Assembly (NCBI RefSeq): GCF_040537815.1
Contig: NZ_JBEWSZ010000001.1
Span: 4,836,001 to 4,900,000 of the forward strand
Direction of reading: 5' to 3'
Origin: Mesorhizobium shangrilense
GTDB lineage: Bacteria > Pseudomonadota > Alphaproteobacteria > Rhizobiales > Rhizobiaceae
DNA length: 64,000 nucleotides
The translations under genes and the position numbers were made by a program. The stretch's first letter is position 1; each line of letters opens with the position of its first letter. The notes under the pieces are model-generated. The model saw only the letters and a list, made by a program, of their open reading frames with translations, ran no database searches and had not been told where the DNA came from. Of this stretch, positions 18,541 to 29,244 are shown piece by piece.

Positions 18541-19175
18541 CGCAGACAGCAAGCTTTCCGAAGCTCAAGCGCGGGCTGGTCGCCATCCTGCGTGGCCTTA
18601 AAGCGGCCGAAGCCATAGCCATGGGCCAGGCAATCTTCGACGCCGGCATCGAGGCGATCGAAGTGCCGCTCAACTCACCCGAGCCCTTTTCGTCGATCGC
18701 CCGGATCGTGGACGTGCTTCCGAAAACCGCCCTGGTCGGCGCCGGCACCGTTTTGACGGCTGCGGATGTCGATGGCCTGCACAAGGCCGGTGGGCGGCTT
18801 CTGGTCAGCCCCAATATCGACGCCGAGGTGATGGCGCGGGCGATGCATCATGGCTTGGTGACAATGCCCGGCGTGCTGACACCTACCGAGGCGTTCCAGG
18901 CCATCCGGCTGGGCGCCTCGGCGCTGAAATTCTTTCCGGCAAGCGTGATCGGCGCGGCCGGCATTTCCGCCATGCGCGCGGTGCTGCCGCCATCGACGCT
19001 GGTGGGCGCGGTTGGCGGCGTTTCGGAAAAAGACTTTGCCGGCTACAAGGCGGCGGGAGTCACCATGTTTGGCCTCGGCTCCAGCCTGTTCAAGCCGGGC
19101 ATGAGCGTCGATGAGGTGGCCGCGCGCGCGCATGCCGCTGTGGCGGCCTGGGACGCAGCCTTCGGAGAGGCATGA
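18537..19175 (+). CDS. dgoA: 2-dehydro-3-deoxy-6-phosphogalactonate aldolase
   Basis: A 212-residue class I KDPG/KDPGal aldolase that cleaves the product of DgoK to pyruvate and glyceraldehyde 3-phosphate. The catalytic glutamate is in AIEVPLNSP (Glu42) and the Schiff-base lysine is in ALKFFPAS (Lys131). The PLNSP form is typical of the galactonate-type enzyme. It overlaps its neighbours by four bases on both sides (ATGA at 18537 and 19172). Confidence 0.93.
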   Translation: MTQTASFPKLKRGLVAILRGLKAAEAIAMGQAIFDAGIEAIEVPLNSPEPFSSIARIVDVLPKTALVGAGTVLTAADVDGLHKAGGRLLVSPNIDAEVMARAMHHGLVTMPGVLTPTEAFQAIRLGASALKFFPASVIGAAGISAMRAVLPPSTLVGAVGGVSEKDFAGYKAAGVTMFGLGSSLFKPGMSVDEVAARAHAAVAAWDAAFGEA

Positions 19176-20053
19176 TGAGCGAGATCGTTTCCGTCTTTTC
19201 CGACCATGTCTGCCAGTTGGGCGAGGGGCCGAGCTATGATCCCGGCACCGACGCGCTTTTCTGGTTCGACATCGTCAACGGCCATATGCTGGAGAAGGGC
19301 CTTTCCGGCGGTGCTGTAAAAATCCATGAGCTCGGCCAGATGGCCAGCGCCGTCGCCATCATAGACGATAACAGACAGCTTATCGCCACAGAAACCGGCC
19401 TGCATGTGCGCGACGTGACTACCGGCAAGCTGACGCTGCACACGGCGATCGAGGCCGATAATCCGCTCACCCGCTCCAACGATTCCCGCGTCCACCCCTG
19501 CGGCGCGTTCTGGACCGGCACGATGGGCAAGGACGAGGAGAAGGGCGCCGGCGCGATCTACTGGTTCTTCAAGGGCGAGCTGCGCCGGCTGTTTTCCGAC
19601 ATCACCGTGTCGAATTCGATCTGCTTTTCCGAGGATGGCACGATCGCCTACTACACCGACACCGCGACCGGCCTCCTGATGCGCGTCACCTGCGATCCGG
19701 CAACCGGCCTGCCCACAGGTGAGCCAAAAGTGTTCGTCGACCATCGCTCGTCGAAGGGCCATGTCGACGGCTCGGTCGTGGACCGCGACGGCGTGCTGTG
19801 GAACGCCGTCTGGGGTGGCAAGGCGGTGAAGGCCTATTCGCCCGATGGCACGCTGCAGCGCGAAATCGCGATGCCGGTGACGCAGCCTTCCTGCCCCGCA
19901 TTCGTCGGGCGCAAGGGCGATCGGCTGACAGTGACATCGGCCTGGAAGGGCAAGGACGAAAAACAGCGCAAGCTCGATCCGCAGGCCGGCATGACCTTCC
20001 TGCTCGACATTCCCGTCAACGGCCGCTTTGAACCGCGCGTGCTGATCGCCTGA
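19172..20053 (+). CDS. SMP-30/gluconolactonase family sugar lactonase
   Basis: A 293-residue six-bladed propeller of the SMP-30 family. Probable metal ligands are the Glu of LGEGPSYD near the N-terminus, the Asn of RSNDSRVHPCGAFW, and the Asp in HVDGSVVDRDG. It would hydrolyse the aldonolactone made by the SDR enzyme, completing with dgoK and dgoA a galactose-to-KDPGal branch. It is the last gene of the operon. A GC-rich inverted repeat (CGCGGC/GCCGCG near 20067-20087) follows, without a T run. No galactonate dehydratase is encoded here. Confidence 0.9.
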   Translation: MMSEIVSVFSDHVCQLGEGPSYDPGTDALFWFDIVNGHMLEKGLSGGAVKIHELGQMASAVAIIDDNRQLIATETGLHVRDVTTGKLTLHTAIEADNPLTRSNDSRVHPCGAFWTGTMGKDEEKGAGAIYWFFKGELRRLFSDITVSNSICFSEDGTIAYYTDTATGLLMRVTCDPATGLPTGEPKVFVDHRSSKGHVDGSVVDRDGVLWNAVWGGKAVKAYSPDGTLQREIAMPVTQPSCPAFVGRKGDRLTVTSAWKGKDEKQRKLDPQAGMTFLLDIPVNGRFEPRVLIA

Positions 20054-20196
20054 GTTTGCCAAGCGCGGCCTGATATGCGCCGCGTTGACGCAGTCCGCCA
20101 CTGTCACGCATGCGTCCGGCATGCGTCGGTTTCGCGAAAGCCGATTGCAAGCGCCATGCGATGGTAGACCAAAGCACCGCCAGGAATCGTCCGACC

Positions 20197-21276
20197 ATGC
20201 CCAACACCAAGCCGAAGCTGATCCTTGTCTACGAGCCGGAGAAGGCCTGCTTCGACCGGCTGATCGCCGACGGTTATGCCCCCGACCGTGCCACGGAGAT
20301 TTCGTCCTACCTGGCGCAGTCGACCGATCTTGCGTATGAGTTCGAAGCGCTCGCCGCCGCCTGCCTCAGGCGCGGTCTTTCCTTTGGGCCGGTGACGCTC
20401 GACGATGCCGCTGATGCGCTCGCCGACCAGAATCCGCAGGACACGCTTGTCTGGACACTGTCCGACGGCATCGCCTATTTCCGGGGTGGCGCGGCACCGG
20501 CACTCGCCAGGCTCAAGGGGCTGAAGACGATCGGCGCCGACGATTCCCTGTTCGCACTCTGCCAGGACAAGTTCCGTTCCGGCGCTGTGCTCGGCGCACT
20601 CGGCCTGCCGGCGCCGCAGGCTGGCCTTGCCCGCAACGGAAAATGGCTGGTGGAACCACCGGCGGCGGCGGCGGGCTGGTTCGTCAAGCCGAACCGGCTG
20701 GGCGCCAAGATCGGCATCTGGCCGGATTCACGCTGCAATGACCTGAGCCACGCGCTCGAACTCAGCCGGCGCGTCTACGCAGCCTATCGCGACGATGTCG
20801 TCGTGCAGCCCTACGTCCCCGGCCGCAATGTGCGCGCCAGTTTCCTCGGGCTGGTGCCCGGCGCCGGTGTCGAGGCGCTCGGTGTCGCCTTTGTCGATTC
20901 AGGTGCCGATTTCCAGACCATGGAAGACAGCATGGCGCTCTACGGCGAAACGGGCGAAGCGGCGAAGGCGCAAGGACAATACGCCGAGCCGGAACTGCTG
21001 CCGGTCGGCGACAGCCAGCCAGGCGCCGATGCAAAAATACGCAGCATAGCCGAGCGGCTGATGAGCGGGCTCGGCCTGCGCGATGTGTTTTCGATCGATC
21101 TCAGGGTCGAGTCCGACGACACTATTCATCTCATAGAATTCGAGGTCTGCCCCGGCCTGCCCTGCTTCGATTTTCGCGCCTATTGCCGCTCGCAGTGGAA
21201 TATGAGCCTGGCCGATGCCATGGCCGAGATGGCGGCAAGCCGGCTGTCGGGCCCGCAAAGGCTTGCGGCGCAATAG
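20197..21276 (+). CDS. ATP-grasp domain protein (D-Ala-D-Ala ligase-like)
   Basis: About 359 residues. The central and C-terminal parts resemble ATP-grasp ligases of the D-alanine-D-alanine ligase type: GWFVKPNRLGAKIG as the ATP-binding strand, VVQPYVPGRNVRASFL, then the Mg-binding IHLIEFEVCPGLPCFDF. The ATG at 20197 follows AGGAATC; an ATG at 20161 has no ribosome-binding site. The usual ENNPSL-like ending is replaced by EVCPGLPC, so it may act on a different carboxylate and amine. It stands alone between the galactose operon and ltrA. The substrate is unknown. Confidence 0.78.
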   Translation: MPNTKPKLILVYEPEKACFDRLIADGYAPDRATEISSYLAQSTDLAYEFEALAAACLRRGLSFGPVTLDDAADALADQNPQDTLVWTLSDGIAYFRGGAAPALARLKGLKTIGADDSLFALCQDKFRSGAVLGALGLPAPQAGLARNGKWLVEPPAAAAGWFVKPNRLGAKIGIWPDSRCNDLSHALELSRRVYAAYRDDVVVQPYVPGRNVRASFLGLVPGAGVEALGVAFVDSGADFQTMEDSMALYGETGEAAKAQGQYAEPELLPVGDSQPGADAKIRSIAERLMSGLGLRDVFSIDLRVESDDTIHLIEFEVCPGLPCFDFRAYCRSQWNMSLADAMAEMAASRLSGPQRLAAQ

Positions 21277-21337
21277 CCTGCCTTGACGCCCTCCGCATCG
21301 CCTCTACTGTCGCGGCCTTGTCAATGAAGGCCGCCCG

Positions 21338-22606
21338 ATGACCACCACGCCAGTCAGCTCCGAGAGCCTGCATCACCACATCAAGCGCATGAGCGGACGC
21401 GATCCGCATGAGGCGCATCGCGTCGCCACACCGCTGGAGCTTCTTTTCGACCTGACCTTCGCCACTGCCTTCGGCCTTGCCTCGTCGCAGCTGGCGCATT
21501 CCCTGGCGGAAGGCCACTATACCGCCGCGCTGCTTGGCTTCGGCTTTGCGAGCTTCGCCATCTGCTGGGCCTGGATCAACTTTTCCTGGTTCTCTTCCGC
21601 CTACGACACCGACGACTGGATCTTCCGCCTCGTCACCATGGTGCAGATGATCGGCGTGCTGGTGCTGGCGATAGGCCTGCCGCGCATGTTCACCTCGATC
21701 GAGAACGGCGAGCATCTCGACAATTCCATTATGGTGCTGGGCTACGTCATCATGCGCGTGGCCATGATTTTCCAGTGGCTGCGCGCGGCAAGGCAAGATC
21801 CCTCGAGGCGTGAAATCTGCCTGACTTACGTCACCGCCATCTCGATCGCGCAGGTCGGCTGGGTGGTGCAGATTCTGTTCGACTTCTCGGTACTGACAAG
21901 CCTGGTGCTTGGCGCGATCCTGCTTGTCATCGAACTTGCCGGGCCGGTGATTGCCGAGCGCAGGAATGGTGGCACGCCCTGGCATGCCCACCATATGGCC
22001 GAGCGTTACAGCCTGTTCGCCATCATCGCGCTGGGCGAAAGCGTCGTGGGCACGCTGGCGACGCTGTCGGCCGTGGTCGAGGAGCAGGGCTGGAACCTCG
22101 ATGCCGTGCTTGTCGGCGTTGCCGGCACCGGGCTCACTTTCGGTATGTGGTGGGTTTATTACATGCTGCCATCAGCACCGGTCCTCCACGCGCATCGGGA
22201 GCGCGCCTTCGTCTGGGGTTATGGCCAGATGCTGGTCGTCGCTGCAATCGTCGCGACGGGAGCCGGCCTGCATGTCGCGGCCTATTTCATCGAGCACAAA
22301 GCTCATATCGGCCCCCTGGCGACCCTGCTTTCCGCCGCCGTGCCGCTCGCCATTTTCCTCGGCGCGATCTACGCGCTCTACTACTACCTCGTGCCGCGTT
22401 TCGACCTTTTCCATATCTGGCTGTTGGCGGGAACCGCGGCGGTGGTCGCGCTTGCCATTGTCGCCGCGCTCGCCGGCGTGGACATGGCCGTTTGCCTCAT
22501 CATCCTGACGATGGCGCCGGCGTTCACCGTCGTCGGCTACGAAATCCACGGCCACCGGCACCAAGCCGAATCGCTGGCGCTCGACGCGCGACAAACGCTG
22601 CACTGA
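21338..22606 (+). CDS. LtrA family membrane protein (low temperature requirement A)
   Basis: A 422-residue protein with about eleven predicted membrane helices. The N-terminal RVATPLELLFDLTFATAFGL (the ELxxDL motif) and HHMAERYSLFAIIALGESVVG are conserved LtrA segments. The family is named after a Listeria mutant with a cold-growth defect, but its biochemical role is undefined. It begins 62 bases after the ATP-grasp gene and is transcribed in the same direction. Confidence 0.88.
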   Translation: MTTTPVSSESLHHHIKRMSGRDPHEAHRVATPLELLFDLTFATAFGLASSQLAHSLAEGHYTAALLGFGFASFAICWAWINFSWFSSAYDTDDWIFRLVTMVQMIGVLVLAIGLPRMFTSIENGEHLDNSIMVLGYVIMRVAMIFQWLRAARQDPSRREICLTYVTAISIAQVGWVVQILFDFSVLTSLVLGAILLVIELAGPVIAERRNGGTPWHAHHMAERYSLFAIIALGESVVGTLATLSAVVEEQGWNLDAVLVGVAGTGLTFGMWWVYYMLPSAPVLHAHRERAFVWGYGQMLVVAAIVATGAGLHVAAYFIEHKAHIGPLATLLSAAVPLAIFLGAIYALYYYLVPRFDLFHIWLLAGTAAVVALAIVAALAGVDMAVCLIILTMAPAFTVVGYEIHGHRHQAESLALDARQTLH

Positions 22607-22644
22607 GACAGGGGGCGCCCGCCGGGGCGGTATCCGTCCGTGCG

Positions 22645-22932
22645 TCAGATGCCTTCGACCAGGACGATCTCGCCATCGGCGACTTTCTGGCGGATGGCGA
22701 CCGCGCGCTGATACTCCGGCGAATGGTAGCAGTCATGCGCCACGCCAAGCGATTCGAATTCGATGATGACGTTGCGCGCGCGGCCAGCCCCCTCGGCTTT
22801 CTCATGCTCGCCGCCGCGCGCCAGGAATTTCGCGCCGAAACGGTCGAAGGCCAGCTTGGAGGCGGCGACATACTCCTTGTAGCCTTCGGCGTCGCGCACA
22901 TCGACGCGGGCGATCCAGTATCCCTTGGGCAT
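22645..22932 (-). CDS. DUF1330 family small protein
   Basis: A 95-residue ferredoxin-like dimeric alpha/beta-barrel protein. MPKGYWIARVDVRDAEGYKEY at the start and VIIEFESLGVAHDCYHSPEYQ are characteristic of DUF1330. GGGAGG precedes the ATG. The cellular role is unknown. It is convergent with ltrA and lies 75 bases downstream of pyrF on the same strand, so it may be co-transcribed with pyrF. Confidence 0.9.
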   Translation of the reverse strand: MPKGYWIARVDVRDAEGYKEYVAASKLAFDRFGAKFLARGGEHEKAEGAGRARNVIIEFESLGVAHDCYHSPEYQRAVAIRQKVADGEIVLVEGI

Positions 22933-23007
22933 TTTTTCCTCCCTGATTTCCGTTGTAGGGCGAAAGCCCGAATTTGAAAGTCGCTCCGGATGACCGCCGG
23001 TGTGCCT

Positions 23008-23721
23008 TCAGGCGGAGCGCATTTCGGCAAGGATCGCCTCGGCCGCCGCACGCCTGTCAGCCGCCCCGACAACCGGGCGGGCAACGACAAGATGGCTGGA
23101 GCCGCTGCGGATCGCCTGCGCCGGCGTCACCACGCGCTTCTGGTCACCATGGTCGCTGCCCGCAAGCCTTATGCCCGGCGTGACAACCGCCATGTTCGGC
23201 CCGACGATTCGCCGCACCGCTTCGGTTTCCTCGGCCGAGCAGACGATGCCGCCCATGCCGGCATGGAGCGCCTGTTCCGAGCGCCTCAGCACCAGCGTGT
23301 GCGGATCATATTCATAGCCGGCGTCGATCACGTCCTGCTCGTCCATCGAGGTCAGCACGGTGACGCCAAGCAGGCAAAGGTCGCTACCCCTGGCCGCCTC
23401 TACCGCCGCTCTCATCGTCTTGGGATAGGCGTGCAGCGTCAGCATGCTCATGCCCATCTTGACGATGTTCTCGACGCCCTTGGCCACCGTATTGTCGATG
23501 TCGAGCAACTTCATGTCGAGAAAGACCTTCGTGCCGCCGCTGGCCAGCTCGCGGGCGAAGTCGAGCCCGCCGGCGAAGGCAAGCTGATAGCCGATCTTGT
23601 AGAAGGAGACGACGCCGTCGAGCTCGCGCACCACCTTCTCGGCTTCAGCCACCGTTGGCACGTCGAGGCCAACGATCAGTCTTTCCTGGATCGACTGGGC
23701 CTGAATGGATTGAGCCTGCAT
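23008..23721 (-). CDS. pyrF: orotidine 5'-phosphate decarboxylase
   Basis: A 237-residue TIM-barrel enzyme that makes UMP from OMP. The N-terminal [15 protein letters not shown] and the catalytic [15 protein letters not shown] (D-x-K-x-x-D) are diagnostic. [15 protein letters not shown] near the C-terminus binds phosphate. The N-terminus carries a tandem QAQSI repeat not normally present, likely from slippage. The start lies 11 bases after the FMN reductase stop. The order with pmtA and dnaJK agrees with what I recall of other rhizobial chromosomes. Confidence 0.96.
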   Translation of the reverse strand: MQAQSIQAQSIQERLIVGLDVPTVAEAEKVVRELDGVVSFYKIGYQLAFAGGLDFARELASGGTKVFLDMKLLDIDNTVAKGVENIVKMGMSMLTLHAYPKTMRAAVEAARGSDLCLLGVTVLTSMDEQDVIDAGYEYDPHTLVLRRSEQALHAGMGGIVCSAEETEAVRRIVGPNMAVVTPGIRLAGSDHGDQKRVVTPAQAIRSGSSHLVVARPVVGAADRRAAAEAILAEMRSA

Positions 23722-23732
23722 GGCGGCGGCAA

Positions 23733-24329
23733 TCACGCCTCGACCCGGGTCGACAGCATGCGCGATGTTTCGATCAGCGTGCGGCATAGATGCTCCATCG
23801 ATTGGCGTAGTCTTTCGTCCGTGAAATGCCCGTCCTTGTCGAAAGCGCCGCTGGCGCCCGACACCGAGCATTCCGGCGTGATCACTTCCAGCTGGCATCT
23901 GACCAGCACGGCGCGTAGATGATTGATACAGCGTATGCCGGCGAACTTGCCGTCGGAGGAGGAACAAAGCGCGGCAGGCTTGCCGGCAAAAGGCCTGAAC
24001 GGCCGGCCGCCGTCCTTGCGCACCCGGCTCACCCAGTCGATCGTGTTCTTGAGCAGCGGCGGGATGGAGCCATTATACTCCGGCGTCGCGATCAGCAGCC
24101 CGTCATGGGCTGCGACCAGCCGGGCGAGCTTCATGGCATTCTCGGGAATGCCTTTTTCCCTTTCCAGATCCTCATCCAGGATCGGCAGCGGATAGTCGGC
24201 GAGCGAGATGCGGGTCACGACCGCGCCCTGCATGGCGAGTTCGGTCTGCGCCACGTCGGCGGTCCTGCCGCTGAAGGCGCCGGTCCGGACCGAGCCGGCG
24301 AAAACGAGGATTTTCGGGATCACTGCCAT
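23733..24329 (-). CDS. NADPH-dependent FMN reductase family protein
   Basis: A 198-residue flavodoxin-fold protein. [20 protein letters not shown] near the N-terminus is the FMN phosphate loop. [23 protein letters not shown] is the flavin-contact signature of the ChrR/azoreductase-like family. It probably reduces quinones, azo dyes or metals with NAD(P)H, but the physiological substrate is unknown. It lies in a short operon with pyrF (11-base gap). Confidence 0.9.
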   Translation of the reverse strand: MAVIPKILVFAGSVRTGAFSGRTADVAQTELAMQGAVVTRISLADYPLPILDEDLEREKGIPENAMKLARLVAAHDGLLIATPEYNGSIPPLLKNTIDWVSRVRKDGGRPFRPFAGKPAALCSSSDGKFAGIRCINHLRAVLVRCQLEVITPECSVSGASGAFDKDGHFTDERLRQSMEHLCRTLIETSRMLSTRVEA

Positions 24330-24394
24330 GGGCCTACCTTGTCAGCCGGCAGGTATAGGTCAAGTGTTGCCCGAATCCCAAGCGCTTATCAGCC

Positions 24395-25000
24395 TCAATG
24401 CGCGCCGCGCCGGTAGATCCACAGCTGCGTTGGCGGGATGTTGCGGATGACGAAGTGGAAATGCTCGACGGTGTAATTGCCGCGGCCGGGCGGGATAGGC
24501 GACATCGGGCCGTAGGTCAGTTGCACGATCGGCCGGCCGGCCGGGATGCGGTCGAGCAGGCTGTTGATATAGGCGATGCGCTGGGCGACCGGAAAGTTGA
24601 GCAGCGGCACGCCGGAGACGACGGAATCGAAGGTCAGGCCGCTCTTGTCGCCGAGCGTGGCATCGAGATTGAAAGCGTCGCCCTCGATGACGTTGACGCC
24701 AGGGTAGAGCCGGCGCAGATGGCGCACGAAGTCGGTGGAATACTCGACCGCGTAGAGGTTTTCGGGCCGCACGCCCTGGGCGAGGATGGCGCGGGTGATG
24801 ACACCCGTGCCCGGGCCGACCTCAAGCACCGGCAGGCCCGATTTCGGATTGACGATCGACGCCATCTTGCGAGCGGTGATGGAACTGGTCGGCACGATCG
24901 AGCCGACCGTCTTCGGCTTGTCGATCCACCCTTTGAAGAATTTGAGCTCGTCGTCGAACTTTTCGGCCAGCGTCTTCCGCAACCCGGGACCACGTGTCAT
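24395..25000 (-). CDS. pmtA: phospholipid N-methyltransferase
   Basis: A 201-residue SAM-dependent methyltransferase with VLEVGPGTGVITRAIL (motif I) and QLTYGPMSPIPPGRG near the C-terminus, as in the rhizobial PmtA type. It methylates phosphatidylethanolamine stepwise to phosphatidylcholine, a lipid important to rhizobial membranes and symbiosis. The ATG at 25000 follows GGAG; the open frame reaches 25051 without support. Size fits bacterial PmtA (about 200 residues). It lies beside dnaJ, as I recall from other rhizobia. Confidence 0.9.
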   Translation of the reverse strand: MTRGPGLRKTLAEKFDDELKFFKGWIDKPKTVGSIVPTSSITARKMASIVNPKSGLPVLEVGPGTGVITRAILAQGVRPENLYAVEYSTDFVRHLRRLYPGVNVIEGDAFNLDATLGDKSGLTFDSVVSGVPLLNFPVAQRIAYINSLLDRIPAGRPIVQLTYGPMSPIPPGRGNYTVEHFHFVIRNIPPTQLWIYRRGAH

Positions 25001-25152
25001 GCAAGTTCTCCAGAACGCCCCACGATGGTACTTAACACTTGGGTGACCCAAGGCAAGGTGCTGTCATGCCAATGTCGTGGACAAGATAGTTTTGGTCGTG
25101 TCTCAAGGCGTGATGCGTTTCACGGATTGACCCGGCGTGCGTTGGATTCCGC

Positions 25153-25208
25153 CAGATCGATATCGTTGCCCCCAAAACCGGTTCCCGCTTTTGGGCGACA
25201 TGCATCAG
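25153..25208. repeat. RIME-like intergenic repeat (partial), downstream of dnaJ
   Basis: Contains CCCAAAACCGG and CTTTTGGGCGACATGCATCA, shared with 35063-35167. On the minus strand it forms a hairpin (CCAAAAGCGG-GAA-CCGGTTTTGG with one mismatch) directly after the dnaJ stop, so it could end or stabilise that transcript. The style resembles intergenic mosaic elements of rhizobia. The family name is from memory. Confidence 0.65.
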
Positions 25209-26335
25209 CGCTCGCCAAAAGATTCGAAGAAATCCTTCATGCGGGTGAAAAAGCCGCTCGACTGGGGCGAATTGTCCTTCGACGAGAGCTGTTCAAACTC
25301 TTCCAGCAGCTCGCGCTGGCGACGCGACAGGTTCTGCGGCGTCTCGACGGCCGTCTGGATGTAGAGATCGCCGATATTGGCCTGGCGCAGCACCGGCATG
25401 CCTTTGCCCTTGAGGCGGAACTGGCGACCGTTCTGGGTGCCTTCCGGCACCTTCACCTTGGTCTGCGTTCCATCCAGCGTCGTCACCTCGAAGGAGCCGC
25501 CAAGGGCGGCTGTCGTCATCGAGATCGGCACCTTGCAATAGAGGTCGGCGCCATCGCGCTGGAAGAACTCGTGCGGCTTGACCGCCAGGAAAATATAAAG
25601 GTCGCCGGACGGGCCGCCGCGCAGGCCGGCCTCGCCCTCATTGGCAAGCCGGATGCGGGTGCCGTCCTCGATGCCGGCCGGAATGTTGACCGACAGCGAA
25701 CGCTCCTCGGTGACGCGGCCCTGGCCAGCGCATTTCGGGCACGGATCCTTGATGGTCTGGCCGCGGCCCTGGCATTGCGGGCAGGTGCGCTCGATGGAGA
25801 AGAAGCCCTGCGTGGCGCGCACCTTGCCATGGCCATTGCACATCGAGCAGGTGACAGGCTGGGTGCCGGGCTTGGCGCCGGTGCCCGAGCATTCGGTGCA
25901 GGAGATCGAGGCCGGCACGCGGATCTGCGCGGTCTTGCCGGCGAACGCCTCTTCCAGCGAGATTTCCATGTTGTAGCGCAGGTCGGCGCCACGCTCGCGG
26001 CCGCCCGAGGAGCGGCGCTGGCGCCCGCCCATCATGTCGCCGAAAATGTCCTCGAAAATATCGGCGAAGCCGCCGGCGCCGAACCCTTGCGCGCCGCCAT
26101 TCATGCCGCCCTGCTCGAAGGCGGCGTGACCGAAGCGGTCATAGGCCGCGCGCTTCTGCGGGTCCTTCAGCGTCTCGTAGGCTTCGTTGATTTCCTTGAA
26201 CTTGTGCTCGCAGGAATGATCGCCGGGATTGCGGTCGGGATGGAACTGCATGGCGAGCTTGCGGAAAGCGCTCTTGAGCTCCTTCTCGTCGGCACCCTTC
26301 TGGACACCCAGCGTTTCGTAGAAATCAGCTTTCAT
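25205..26335 (-). CDS. dnaJ: chaperone DnaJ (Hsp40)
   Basis: A 376-residue class A J protein. It has a J domain with HPDRNPGD near residue 33, a Gly/Phe-rich linker around residues 70-105, and four zinc repeats ([32 protein letters not shown]). The C-terminal substrate-binding domain is complete. It stimulates DnaK ATPase and delivers unfolded clients. It lies 212 bases downstream of dnaK, beyond a terminator-like hairpin, so it is probably partly expressed from read-through or its own promoter. Confidence 0.98.
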   Translation of the reverse strand: MKADFYETLGVQKGADEKELKSAFRKLAMQFHPDRNPGDHSCEHKFKEINEAYETLKDPQKRAAYDRFGHAAFEQGGMNGGAQGFGAGGFADIFEDIFGDMMGGRQRRSSGGRERGADLRYNMEISLEEAFAGKTAQIRVPASISCTECSGTGAKPGTQPVTCSMCNGHGKVRATQGFFSIERTCPQCQGRGQTIKDPCPKCAGQGRVTEERSLSVNIPAGIEDGTRIRLANEGEAGLRGGPSGDLYIFLAVKPHEFFQRDGADLYCKVPISMTTAALGGSFEVTTLDGTQTKVKVPEGTQNGRQFRLKGKGMPVLRQANIGDLYIQTAVETPQNLSRRQRELLEEFEQLSSKDNSPQSSGFFTRMKDFFESFGER

Positions 26336-26493
26336 TTTTTCCCGCTGTCCGGATGCTCAACGTCTTGATGCATTGTTGCGTCGTTTGCCGGCACGCCGTT
26401 CCGATTTAGGTGCGATGGAGCCGGGATGCCAGTGTCAGCGCGGGCTTGCCCGCATTTTTTCGGCCAAGCCGATATTTTTTTCAGCCGAGGTTG

Positions 26494-26524
26494 CAAAAAA
26501 GCCCGGCTTTGCGCCGGGCTTTTC
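26494..26524 (-). terminator. rho-independent terminator after dnaK
   Basis: Read on the minus strand: AAGCCCGGC, loop GCAAA, GCCGGGCTT, then a T run. It lies about 25 bases past the dnaK stop and before dnaJ, and would lower dnaJ expression relative to dnaK. Confidence 0.85.
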
Positions 26525-26547
26525 CGCTTTGTCAGCCGTCAGGCCGT

Positions 26548-28464
<1,917 letters not shown>

Positions 28465-28582
28465 TTTTCTAGTCTCTCCGCTAAGCAGGCTCTCAGGACC
28501 CGTACAGGCGTTCCGACGAAAGCCCCTGTTCACAAGAAATCCCGTTCCGGCAACCGGCATTCCGGCGCCGAACGGCTTGGCG

Positions 28583-28614
28583 CGTATATAAGAACAGGCT
28601 GCGCAACGCGCAAG
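28583..28614 (-). promoter_or_regulatory. dnaK: RpoH (sigma-32) promoter of dnaK
   Basis: On the minus strand CTTG is followed, after 18 bases, by CTTATATACG. This fits the alphaproteobacterial heat-shock consensus as I recall it (CTTG, 17-18 bases, CYTATNTNNG). It ends 118 bases before the dnaK start, leaving a long leader. Confidence 0.75.
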
Positions 28615-28666
28615 CATTCTGCTGAAGACGTCCACCGTCCTTGCCGGTTGACCGGGAACGGCCTAA

Positions 28667-28683
28667 CTATGCATCATGCATAG
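28667..28683. promoter_or_regulatory. perfect 17-bp palindrome, probable MarR operator
   Basis: CTATGCATCATGCATAG is an exact inverted repeat about a single central base, 24 bases before the MarR start. This is a typical size and position for a MarR autoregulatory site. Confidence 0.7.
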
Positions 28684-28707
28684 GATTATCCCCGCCAGGA
28701 TATGGTG

Positions 28708-29244
28708 ATGGCAGAAGACGTCGCAAACGAAAGCCGGGAAAAGCTCCGGCTGGAAAACATCTTCGGTGCCATGAGCCTCGCCCTGGTCGACAAGATGGAG
28801 AAGGCATTCGGCGCGGAGACCGGCCTCGGCCCCAGCGCCGTCGCGGCCGTCGTCCAGATCGGCTCGAACCCCGGCCTGTCGATCGAGGTGCTCAGGCGCA
28901 CCATCGCCTTGTCGCATTCGGCGACCGTCAGGCTGATCGATCACCTTGTCGAGCAAGGGCTGGTGCTGCGGGGTAGCGGCATCGACGGCGACCGCAGGTC
29001 GAAAGCCCTGCATCTCACCGAGGCCGGCACAGCCGTCTTCCAGCGCAACCTGGCCGCACGCCGCGCCGTCATCGACCGCGCCGTCGGCGTCCTCAGCGCC
29101 GAAGAGACCCAGGCCCTTGGCGCGCTGGTCGAAAAACTGCTGCCGGCGCTGGTCGACCTCGGCGACGACCAGAACGTTGTCTGCAGGGTGTGCGACGAAT
29201 CCGTCTGCGTGCGCGAGCGCTGCCCGATCAGCCATATGAGCTGA
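28708..29244 (+). CDS. MarR family regulator with cysteine-rich C-terminus
   Basis: A 178-residue winged-helix protein: recognition-helix region LSHSATVRLIDHLVEQGLV, then the wing GDRRSKALHLTEAG. The last 20 residues hold four cysteines spaced C-x2-C-x4-C-x4-C (CRVCDESVCVRERCP), which may bind a metal or sense redox state. The ATG at 28708 lies seven bases after AGGA; an ATG at 28702 is too close. It is divergent from dnaK and has a perfect palindrome just upstream. The regulated genes are unknown apart from likely autoregulation. Confidence 0.88.
   Translation: MAEDVANESREKLRLENIFGAMSLALVDKMEKAFGAETGLGPSAVAAVVQIGSNPGLSIEVLRRTIALSHSATVRLIDHLVEQGLVLRGSGIDGDRRSKALHLTEAGTAVFQRNLAARRAVIDRAVGVLSAEETQALGALVEKLLPALVDLGDDQNVVCRVCDESVCVRERCPISHMS

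Noticed and set aside
24398..26368. 656-codon plus-strand frame antisense to pmtA and dnaJ
   Set aside because: Both underlying genes are unmistakable; the frame has no ribosome-binding site or domain.
26438..26460. Hairpin GCGGG-CTTG-CCCGC followed by ATTTTTT on the plus strand
   Set aside because: It looks like a terminator, but no plus-strand gene ends nearby; it lies in the dnaK-dnaJ gap and its T run is on the wrong strand for those genes.
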